In this document: piece by piece, positions 13,803 to 19,858 of the stretch | Position numbering within the stretch: position 1 is the first letter of the stretch | Layout: each line of letters opens with the position of its first letter | NCBI GenBank assembly: GCA_964605205.1 | Contig: CAZSBL010000055.1 | Location: 1 to 19,858 of the forward strand | Direction: 5' to 3' | Source of the DNA: JAWVYT01 sp964605205 | GTDB lineage: Bacteria > Gemmatimonadota > Gemmatimonadetes > Longimicrobiales > RSA9 | DNA length: 19,858 nt | The notes under the pieces: generated by a model | Database searches by the model: none | What the model was told of the DNA's origin: nothing | What the model saw: only the letters and a program-made list of their open reading frames with translations | Position numbers and translations under genes: made by a program

Positions 13803-15583
13803 ATGGCCTCGATGGGATCGCCCTGGAGCACCGCGTCGGCCACGTCCATCCCGTCCACCACCCGCCCGAAGATGGTGTACCCGCCGTCGAGGTGGTGCTG
13901 GGGGGAATGGGTGATGAACCACTGGCTGCCGCCAGTATCCGGACCCGACAGCGCCATCCCGAGCGCGCCCCGGGTGTATCGCACCCGATTGATCTCGTCG
14001 CGGATGCTCCACCCCGGCCCGCCGTTGGGGTCCCCGGCCGGGGCGCCGTCCTGGAGCACGAAGTTCGGGATGACACGGTGCCAGACACCGTGGTCCCAGT
14101 ATCCGGCGCGGGCCAGCGTGACGAAGTTGTGGACGGTCAGCGGCGCCTCTTCGGCCAGCAGCTCGAGGACGATCTCGCCCCCGGCCGTCCGGATGGTGGC
14201 CCGGGGACGGGTGCCGGCGAGGGCCGGGACCACGTACGTCCGGACCATCTCCTCGTAGAACGCCGGGGTCCGGTCTTCGAGGGGCACGTGATCCACGGCG
14301 GGCGTCGGCGGCTCGTGGGGGTCTCCCAGCCGGGCGAGCTCGCTGCTGTGACCGGCGACCGCCACTCTCCTGTCCGGGTCGCCTGCGGCGGCCTGGCGGT
14401 GCGGTTCGCCGTAGTCGTCGGGCAGCGCCGGGATCACCCGGGCCGCGGCGTACCGTGCCTCGAAGGGGCTGTCTCCGTGGGCCCACGCCAGGAGCGTGGC
14501 CTGGACGGTATCCGCCGCGATCCCCGCCACGCTCGCCGCGGCGGCCGCCCGGACCGGGTAAGGCCGGGCCGGGTCGGTCATGGTACGGATCAGCACGTCC
14601 TCAACGCGCTCGGAGAACGCGACCATCGCCTCGGCCGCCGCGAACACCACATGGCTGTCCGGATCGTCGAGGCGCGCCACGAGCGCATCGATGGGAGCGT
14701 CATCGCCGTACGCGGCCAGCGTCCGAACCGCGTTGATGCGGACGTGGGGGTGCGCATCCTGGAGGGCGGCGGTCAGGGCGACGAGGGCGGTGTCACGGAT
14801 CCCGGCGGAGTCGGCCAGCGCCGGCCGGAGGCCCCGGGCGGCGCTGGCCCGGGCCCGGTGGTCGGTATCGGCCAGGAGGGTGAGGAGCGTGGGCGCGCCG
14901 TCGGAGTCGCCGAGGCGCATGAGGGCGTAGGCCGCTCGCCACCGGAGCGCTTGGTCGCCGACATCGGCGTAACGGACGACGGCGTTGACACGCCCGGGCC
15001 CTTCCGAGAACCGCCACACACTCAGGAGCGCTTCCGCGGCGATGCGTCGGGCCAGCTCGCTGTCGCCCGGATGGGCCGCCCGGAGCGCATCGAGAACGAG
15101 CTTCCTGGCGTGGTCGGTGCCGAGCTTCCCGAGGGCGTGGACCACCTCCCCCACCACGGCGGCGTCCGGTCCGCGGACGGGGACCCAGCCGGCGGGCACG
15201 GCGTCACGGAGGGCGTCGAGGACCACCCGGGAGGTGTCGCCCAGGACGCCGATGGCGAAGGCGGCGTCGGCGAGCACGGCGGGGCTGGGGTCATCGCTCA
15301 GGAGGCGGATCAGGAACTCGACGGCCGCCGGGTCACCGATGCGCCCGGCGGCCACGGCCGCCCGGCGGCGAACCTCCTCGGAGCCGTCGCCGAGGCGTCG
15401 GAAGATAGCGGCGTCGAACCGCCGCTGGTCCTCCAGCCTCAGGATCTGCGCGATGGCGCGTATCTGCACGGAGTCGAGGGTTATGGGGGCGCGCTCGGGG
15501 CCGGGCGTAAGCGGATCGGGCCCGGCGGAGCAGGCCACGGCGAGGGCGCCGCAGATCACCAGACACAGGGTAGCGGTTCTCAT
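13787..15583 (-). CDS. HEAT-repeat lipoprotein with C-terminal cyclophilin-type peptidyl-prolyl isomerase
   Basis: 598 residues. The signal MRTATLCLVICGALAVAC ends in a lipobox-like AVAC (Cys 18), so it is probably anchored in a membrane facing the periplasm. Residues about 35-430 consist of HEAT-like alpha repeats with units such as SEEVRRRAAVAAGRIGD and HPHVRINAVRTLAAYGDD. Residues 462-598 are a cyclophilin domain: TVHNFVTLARAGYWD, then WHRVIPNFVLQDG with the catalytic Arg and the pocket Phe and Gln, then GALGMAL, GSQWFIT and TIFGRVVDGMDV. The active residues are intact, so prolyl isomerase activity is expected. A periplasmic folding factor with a protein-binding solenoid is the likely role. 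ATG 15583 overlaps the thioesterase stop (ATGA). Confidence 0.92.
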   Translation of the reverse strand: MRTATLCLVICGALAVACSAGPDPLTPGPERAPITLDSVQIRAIAQILRLEDQRRFDAAIFRRLGDGSEEVRRRAAVAAGRIGDPAAVEFLIRLLSDDPSPAVLADAAFAIGVLGDTSRVVLDALRDAVPAGWVPVRGPDAAVVGEVVHALGKLGTDHARKLVLDALRAAHPGDSELARRIAAEALLSVWRFSEGPGRVNAVVRYADVGDQALRWRAAYALMRLGDSDGAPTLLTLLADTDHRARASAARGLRPALADSAGIRDTALVALTAALQDAHPHVRINAVRTLAAYGDDAPIDALVARLDDPDSHVVFAAAEAMVAFSERVEDVLIRTMTDPARPYPVRAAAAASVAGIAADTVQATLLAWAHGDSPFEARYAAARVIPALPDDYGEPHRQAAAGDPDRRVAVAGHSSELARLGDPHEPPTPAVDHVPLEDRTPAFYEEMVRTYVVPALAGTRPRATIRTAGGEIVLELLAEEAPLTVHNFVTLARAGYWDHGVWHRVIPNFVLQDGAPAGDPNGGPGWSIRDEINRVRYTRGALGMALSGPDTGGSQWFITHSPQHHLDGGYTIFGRVVDGMDVADAVLQGDPIEAISVSR

Positions 15584-15978
15584 GGACCGAGGAACTCGCG
15601 GACGTCCGGCGGGAGGGTCCGGGTGCGACCCTCCGGGTCAATGCAGATCAGGGTGGTGGTGGCCCGGGCCAGGCAAGTGGGCTCCGGTTCTTCCCGGTGG
15701 ATCTCGTAGCCGAACGTGACGGTCCGGGACTTAACCTTCTCCACCCACGTCTCGATCCGGATGAGGTCATCGTAGTGGGCGGCGGCGGCGTACCGGACAT
15801 GGGCCTCGGCCACGGCCAGGAGTGTGCCCCGGGCCTCCATCTCGGCGTACGGCACGCCCAGCTCACGCATCAGCTCGGTTCGCCCGATCTCGCACCAGAC
15901 CAGGTAGTTCGGATGGTAGGCCACCCCCATCTGGTCGGTCTCGCCGTAGCGGACCCGGAAGGTGGTGCTGGCGGTCAT
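15580..15978 (-). CDS. acyl-CoA thioesterase, YbgC/FadM-like hot-dog (4HBT) family
   Basis: 132 residues, a single hot-dog domain. The N-terminal motif RVRYGETDQMGVAYHPNYL (8-26) holds the family's catalytic Asp (D15) and the G-x-x-Y/H-x-x-Y pattern that starts the central helix. AHVRYAAAAHYDDLIRI and SRTVTFGYEI form the following strands. Such enzymes hydrolyse short- to medium-chain or aromatic acyl-CoAs; the substrate cannot be read from sequence. ATG 15978 begins one base after the aldehyde dehydrogenase stop, and the 3' end overlaps the HEAT-cyclophilin start. Its neighbourhood with an aldehyde dehydrogenase suggests shared small-acid metabolism, but not the Pal-Tol setting of E. coli ybgC. 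Confidence 0.92.
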   Translation of the reverse strand: MTASTTFRVRYGETDQMGVAYHPNYLVWCEIGRTELMRELGVPYAEMEARGTLLAVAEAHVRYAAAAHYDDLIRIETWVEKVKSRTVTFGYEIHREEPEPTCLARATTTLICIDPEGRTRTLPPDVREFLGP

Positions 15979-15979
15979 G

Positions 15980-18439
15980 TCATGCCCCGTACGGGACCCA
16001 GATGTTCTTCGGCTGCGTGGCCCGACGCAGGAACTCCGGCCCCTGGCCGCGAACCGGGCTCCACCAGTCGCGCCCGGCGGACACCCACGTCCGCTTCATG
16101 TTCTCGGCCGACAGCCGCTCCACCGTCTCGCCGCCGCCGTCATCGGCGAAGTACCAGAACGCGTCCACATCATAGTGGGCGGCCAGGACCTCGATCAGCT
16201 CGGTCCGAGGGCCGGTGACGATGTTGATGACGCCGCCGGGCACGTCCGACGTGTCCAGAACCTGGTAGAGGTCCGTGGCGGTGAGGGGGCCCACCGCGGA
16301 GGGCAGCGCCACCACCGTGCTGCCCGTGGCCACCGGCGGGATCACCGTCGAGATGAATCCCAGGAGCGGGAGCGGGTCGGGGCACGCCACGCCGAACACC
16401 CCGATGGGCTCGGGCATGGCGAGCGTCACGTTCCGGATCGGCGTATGGTGCACCGCGCCGTCCCACTTGTCGGTCCAGGCGGCGTAGGTGAACAGGCGAC
16501 GGACGGCGGCTTCCACCTCCGCTGCGGCCCGGTCCGCCGGCGCGCCCTGGCTCCGGAGCCGGGCCGCGAACTCACCGGCCCGGGCGGAGAGATTCTCGCC
16601 GATGTAGTAGAGGATCTGGGCCCGGGTGTGGGCCGCCGTGGTCCGCCACCCCGACTCGGCCTTGTGGGCCGCCTCCACGGCGTTCCGGATGTCCTTCCGG
16701 TTCCCCTTCCCCACCTCGCCCAGCTTCGTGCCGTCGGGGGCGAGGACGTCCAGGGAGTAGCCGCCGTCGGGGCGCGACTGCTTGCCGCCGATGTAGAGCT
16801 TCGCGGTGCGATCGATGGGCGGCGCCGCACTGTCGGCGTTTGCCTCTCCGGCGTCGGGCCGCGCTGCCGACGCCGGGCCCACCGCGTCGGGTTCGGATCG
16901 GATCCCGGGGTCGGAGGCGCGGCCGTGGTCGGACTGCCCGCCTTCGGGCCGCGCGTCGGCCTCGGGCTCCAGGTACTCCCAGAGTCCCTCACGGCCGCCC
17001 TCGCGGCCGAAGCCGGATTCCTTGTAGCCGCCGAAGCCGGAGGCGGCGTCGAAGAGGTTGGTGGAGTTGACCCAGACGGTGCCGGCCCGGATGCGGGGGG
17101 CGACGTCGAGGGCGAGGTTGATGTTCTCGGTCCAGACGCTGGCGGCGAGGCCGTAGGGCGTGTTGTTGGCGAGCTGGACGGACTCGTGGTGGGTCCGGAA
17201 GGTCATGAGGACCACCACGGGGCCGAAGATCTCGACGCGGGAGACGGTGGCCGCGGGGGAGACCCCGGTGATGAGGGTGGGCGGGTAGAAGCAGCCTTCC
17301 TGCGGGACGGCCCAGGTGGGCTGCCAGATCTCGGCGCCTTCCTGGCGGCCGTCCTCGACGAGCCCCTCGATCCGCTCGAGCTGGACGGGAGCCACGATGG
17401 CGCCGATGTCGGTGCTCTTGTCCAGCGGGTCGCCGCACCGGAGCCGCTCCATCCGCTGTCGCAGCTTGTGGACGAGCCCGTCGGCCACACCCTCCTGGAC
17501 CAGGATCCGGGAGCCGGCGCAGCAGACCTGCCCCTGGTTGAACCAGATGGCGTCGACCACGCCCTCCACCACGCTGTCGAGGTCCGCGTCTTCATAGACG
17601 ACGAAGGGGCTCTTCCCGCCCAGCTCGAGGGAGACCTTCTTGCCGGTTCCCGCCGTCTGCCGGCGGATGATCCGGCCCACCTCGGTGCTGCCGGTGAAGG
17701 CGATCTTGTCCACGTCCGGGTGGTCCACGATCAGGGCGCCGGTCTCGCCATCGCCGGTGACGATGTTGACCACGCCATCGGGGAGCCCCACTTCGCGGCA
17801 GATTTCCGCGAACCGGAGCGCGGTCAGCGGCGTGTACTCCGCGGGTTTCAGCACCACCGTGTTCCCGGTGGCCAGCGCCGGCGCCACCTTCCACGCCAGC
17901 ATGAGGAGCGGGAAGTTCCACGGGATGATCTGCCCGGCCACGCCGAGCGGCGCGTAGTCACGCAGCTCGGGGTCGGTTTCCATGAGCTGGGCCCAGCCGG
18001 CGTGGTGGTAGAAGTGGCGGGCCACCAGCGGGATGTCGATGTCCCGGGTCTCCCGGATCGGTTTCCCGATGTCCAGCGTCTCGAGGACGGAGAGGAAGCG
18101 GGCGTGCTTCTGGATCTGCCGGGCGATGGCGTAGAGGTAGCGGGCCCGGGCGTGGCCATGGAGGGCGGCCCAGCCGGCGAAGGCGGAGCGGGCCGCGGAT
18201 ACGGCGGCGTCCACGTCGTCGCCGGACCCCTGGCCGACCCGGGCGAGGAGCGTGTTGTCCGCGGGGTTGTGGGCGTCGAAGAGGGCGTCCTCGCGGGGCT
18301 CGGTGAAGCGGCCGCCTATGAAGTGGCCGAACGCCTCGTGGTCCGCGAGCCACGACCGGACCTCGTCGGCGTTCTCCGGCGCCGGGCCGTACTCGAGGCT
18401 CTCCATAAGGTCGGGGATCTCTGGAGTCATGCCGTTCAT
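15980..18439 (-). CDS. two-domain aldehyde dehydrogenase, ALDH16-type
   Basis: 819 residues in two parts. Residues about 35-490 are a complete NAD(P)-dependent aldehyde dehydrogenase: IPWNFPLLM with Asn 175, LKPAE with Lys 198, FTGSTEVG (248-255), general base Glu 272 in LELGGKSP, catalytic Cys 306 in NQGQVCCAGSR and Glu 403 in EIFGPV. A linker of about 50 Ala/Pro/Asp/Gly-rich residues (491-541) leads to a second ALDH-like domain (545-819). That domain keeps the first half of the fold (LYIGGKQSRPDGG, EPIGVFGVACPDPLPLLGF, GGVINIVTG) but has no ELGGK, no catalytic Cys and ends PKNIWVPYGA. This matches ALDH16, whose second domain is non-catalytic. ATG 18439 overlaps the deoC stop (ATGA), so acetaldehyde from DeoC is a plausible substrate. 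Confidence 0.9.
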   Translation of the reverse strand: MNGMTPEIPDLMESLEYGPAPENADEVRSWLADHEAFGHFIGGRFTEPREDALFDAHNPADNTLLARVGQGSGDDVDAAVSAARSAFAGWAALHGHARARYLYAIARQIQKHARFLSVLETLDIGKPIRETRDIDIPLVARHFYHHAGWAQLMETDPELRDYAPLGVAGQIIPWNFPLLMLAWKVAPALATGNTVVLKPAEYTPLTALRFAEICREVGLPDGVVNIVTGDGETGALIVDHPDVDKIAFTGSTEVGRIIRRQTAGTGKKVSLELGGKSPFVVYEDADLDSVVEGVVDAIWFNQGQVCCAGSRILVQEGVADGLVHKLRQRMERLRCGDPLDKSTDIGAIVAPVQLERIEGLVEDGRQEGAEIWQPTWAVPQEGCFYPPTLITGVSPAATVSRVEIFGPVVVLMTFRTHHESVQLANNTPYGLAASVWTENINLALDVAPRIRAGTVWVNSTNLFDAASGFGGYKESGFGREGGREGLWEYLEPEADARPEGGQSDHGRASDPGIRSEPDAVGPASAARPDAGEANADSAAPPIDRTAKLYIGGKQSRPDGGYSLDVLAPDGTKLGEVGKGNRKDIRNAVEAAHKAESGWRTTAAHTRAQILYYIGENLSARAGEFAARLRSQGAPADRAAAEVEAAVRRLFTYAAWTDKWDGAVHHTPIRNVTLAMPEPIGVFGVACPDPLPLLGFISTVIPPVATGSTVVALPSAVGPLTATDLYQVLDTSDVPGGVINIVTGPRTELIEVLAAHYDVDAFWYFADDGGGETVERLSAENMKRTWVSAGRDWWSPVRGQGPEFLRRATQPKNIWVPYGA

Positions 18440-19458
18440 GCCATGGGGTGTCGGTAGGAGGCCGAGTAGCGGCCGGTCACGTGGTGCTCGAGCTGGCGCT
18501 CGATATCGCCCAGGAGCGAGCTGGCGCCGAAGCGGAATCGATCCGGGTGCGTCCAGTCCTCGCCCAGCTCCTCCTTCATCAGGATCAGCCACGCCAGCGC
18601 TTCCTTCGCCCTCCGGATCCCGCCGGCCGGCTTGAAGCCCACCACGTGACCGGTTCGCTCCCGGTAGTCGCGGATGGCACGCGTCATGACGAGGCCCACG
18701 GGGAGCGTGGCGTTCACCGACTCCTTCCCCGTGGACGTCTTGATGAAGTCGGCGCCCGCCATCATGGCCACGCGGCTGGCCCGGGCCACGTGGGTCAGCG
18801 TCGAGAGGTCGCCGGTGCCGAGGATGGCCTTCATGTGCGCCGGGCCGCACGCCTCCCGGAAGGTCCGGACCTCTTCGTAGAGCGCTTCCCAATCGCCCCG
18901 GAGGACGTGGCCACGGGTGATGACGATGTCGATTTCCCGGGCGCCGGCCTCCACACTGGCCCGGATCTCCGCCACCCGCTGCTCGAAGGGGCTGAGCCCC
19001 GCCGGGAAGCCCGTGGAGACGGCGGCCACGGGGATCCCGGAGCCATCGAGGGCTTCGACCGCCGTCTCAACCAGCGCGTGGTAAACGCAGACAGCGCCGA
19101 CGGTTACGGCGCCGGGTTCCAGCCCCATCGCCTCCAGGAGGTCGGGCCGGACGGGGGAGCGGGCCTTGGCGGCGAGCCTGCGCACGTTGCCGGGGGTGTC
19201 GTCGCCGGACAGGGTGGTCAGGTCGATGCACTGGACGGCCCGCAGGAGCCACGCGGCCTGCCACTGCTTCTTGACGGACCGGCGCTTCGTGAGCGTGTCG
19301 GCGCGGCGCTCCACGGCGCTGCGATTGACCCGTGTCTTCCGGACCCATTCCAGGTCCAGGTCGGTGCCCGGGTTGCGGCCTTCTTTCAAGGGCGCGGGCT
19401 CGTACACGCCGAGGGCGCGCCCGTTCTGTCGCGTCTGCTCTCGTTCGGTCGTGGGCAT
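18436..19458 (-). CDS. deoC: deoxyribose-phosphate aldolase, long (animal-like) form
   Basis: 340-residue cytosolic TIM-barrel aldolase cleaving 2-deoxyribose-5-phosphate to glyceraldehyde-3-phosphate and acetaldehyde in deoxynucleoside catabolism. Catalytic residues are visible: Schiff-base Lys 240 in DFIKTSTGKESVNAT, proton-relay Lys 276 in GFKPAGGIR, and Asp 177 in EIDIVI. It is much longer than the roughly 220-260-residue bacterial form. The N-terminal extension includes VKKQWQAAWLLRAVQCIDLT and TLSGDDTPGNVRRL, and the C-terminal tail is DIERQLEHHVTGRYSASY; both resemble the metazoan DERA enzyme as I remember it. ATG 19458 was preferred because sequence upstream is low-complexity repeat. 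No Shine-Dalgarno is visible. It is first in the ALDH-thioesterase-PPIase operon. Confidence 0.93.
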   Translation of the reverse strand: MPTTEREQTRQNGRALGVYEPAPLKEGRNPGTDLDLEWVRKTRVNRSAVERRADTLTKRRSVKKQWQAAWLLRAVQCIDLTTLSGDDTPGNVRRLAAKARSPVRPDLLEAMGLEPGAVTVGAVCVYHALVETAVEALDGSGIPVAAVSTGFPAGLSPFEQRVAEIRASVEAGAREIDIVITRGHVLRGDWEALYEEVRTFREACGPAHMKAILGTGDLSTLTHVARASRVAMMAGADFIKTSTGKESVNATLPVGLVMTRAIRDYRERTGHVVGFKPAGGIRRAKEALAWLILMKEELGEDWTHPDRFRFGASSLLGDIERQLEHHVTGRYSASYRHPMA

Positions 19459-19467
19459 AGGACGGAA

Positions 19468-19496
19468 AACATACCGGAAGGCGGGGGCGCTCGCCA
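19468..19496 (-). promoter_or_regulatory. weak candidate promoter close to deoC
   Basis: On the minus strand TATGTT (19473-19468, four of six) lies 9 bases before ATG 19458, with TGGCGA (19496-19491, three of six) 17 bp upstream. It would give an almost leaderless deoC transcript, consistent with the missing Shine-Dalgarno, but the -35 match is poor. Confidence 0.25.
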
Positions 19497-19538
19497 CGGG
19501 GTGGGTGGGAGGGGTGCTCCTCTTCCTTTTCGTCTCCT

Positions 19539-19640
19539 TCGACCTGTACCTCGCCCTCCGCTTCGTACTTCTCCCTATTTCTGTGGGCGGTGGGCCAACG
19601 AGAGGGAGAGGAACCAGGCGGAGGTACAGGTACAGGTCGA
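19539..19640. repeat. long imperfect inverted repeat with tandem hexamers
   Basis: A 38-base arm at 19539-19576 and one at 19603-19640 are reverse complements at 31 of 38 positions, separated by a 26-base spacer. The left arm is pyrimidine-rich and the right arm purine-rich; this strand asymmetry continues about 20 bases outward on both sides. The right arm contains stepped six-base repeats (GGTACA twice, then GGTCGA twice). Transcribed, it would form a long interrupted hairpin in the region upstream of deoC. It is not obviously coding and has no transposon features. Confidence 0.65.
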
Positions 19641-19858
19641 GGTCGAGGGTAGAAGGAGAAGGGTCGGACATCTGGAGTGGGTGAAACGGAGCCAGGGTCG
19701 GCTCCCGGGTGCACCGGCGCGGCCGCCTTTCCGGGCGAACGTCCCCGCCAACGAAAAGCCTGCGTCTTCCGCCGCCGAGCCTGCCCTGTCCGGATCAAAC
19801 TCAGGCTCTTCTCCGAATTTGTTGGTCATTTCCGGGGGTGCCATCAGGCGACTCGTTT
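19641..19858. other. gene-free window end with two hairpins
   Basis: No convincing gene. A minus-strand frame from ATG 19844 has mixed third positions, unlike the GC-ending codons of the neighbours, and runs into the repeat, so it was not called. GGAGCC-AGGGTC-GGCTCC (19688-19705) is a perfect 6 bp stem; on the minus strand it is followed by GTTTC, a weak terminator-like arrangement. GAGCCTG (19777-19783) pairs with CAGGCTC (19802-19808) over an 18-base loop. These may be the 3' end of something outside the window. Confidence 0.4.

Noticed and set aside
13892..15962. 605-codon and neighbouring plus-strand frames
   Set aside because: Antisense of the HEAT-cyclophilin and thioesterase genes, which have clear families.
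19740..19815. Minus-strand GAGTTTGATCCGG resembling the start of 16S rRNA
   Set aside because: Only about eleven bases match; the following sequence does not continue as 16S rRNA.
19067..19844. Upstream extensions of deoC and other minus frames reading LDLDLYLYL-type or KYEAEGEV-type repeats
   Set aside because: They are translations of the inverted hexamer repeat, lack a ribosome-binding site and have atypical third-position use.

Overview
The window is GC-rich bacterial chromosome, densely packed and almost entirely on the minus strand. Many neighbouring genes overlap by 1 to 14 bases. Two tRNA genes, LptE- and Lol-like envelope proteins, a heptose-nucleotide adenylyltransferase domain and an outer-membrane beta-barrel point to a diderm (Gram-negative-type) organism. 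The style of the lipoproteins, the HEAT-cyclophilin lipoprotein and the deoC-ALDH16-type pair resemble Gemmatimonadota. That placement is inference from gene content; no rRNA or other phylogenetic marker was used. No transposase, integrase, phage gene or CRISPR array was seen.

Layout from left to right. (a) 1-1404: the 5' part of a tRNA-Arg(UCU) on the minus strand, a roughly 350 bp non-coding stretch, then the only convincing plus-strand gene, a CaCA-family Na+/Ca2+ exchanger. Its sigma70-like promoter puts transcription start almost on the start codon. (b) 1432-7484: a minus-strand operon that begins with a TetR repressor. It continues with a LolA-like periplasmic protein, two LolC/E-type permeases, a LolD-type ATPase and a DUF1302-like outer-membrane barrel. 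A TTGACA promoter overlapped by a 22 bp palindrome sits just upstream of tetR. The set looks like a complete regulated inner-to-outer-membrane trafficking machine for a lipid or lipoprotein, and it is the most interesting system here. (c) 7567-9200: an island of small genes with a tRNA-Pro(UGG), two tandem paralogues of an unassigned alpha/beta protein, a 40-residue protein, a 38-residue membrane protein, and a possibly frameshifted tiny lipoprotein. (d) 9233-13747: a second operon, reading from 13747 down: LolB-like lipoprotein, LptE-like lipoprotein, CPA2 antiporter, RfaE2-type adenylyltransferase, rph, rdgB. It has its own TTGACG/TATCTT promoter. (e) 13787-19458: deoC, a two-domain ALDH16-type aldehyde dehydrogenase, a YbgC-like thioesterase and a HEAT-cyclophilin lipoprotein, each overlapping or touching the next. 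(f) 19459-19858: about 400 bp without a convincing gene, holding a long imperfect inverted repeat with hexamer repeats in the leader region of deoC.

How the genes fit together: deoC yields acetaldehyde plus glyceraldehyde-3-phosphate, and the adjacent aldehyde dehydrogenase can oxidise the aldehyde. The lipoprotein-lptE-antiporter-rfaE2 genes serve the cell envelope and share a transcript with tRNA maturation (rph) and nucleotide-pool cleaning (rdgB). The TetR operon is a dedicated envelope transporter whose cargo cannot be read from sequence.
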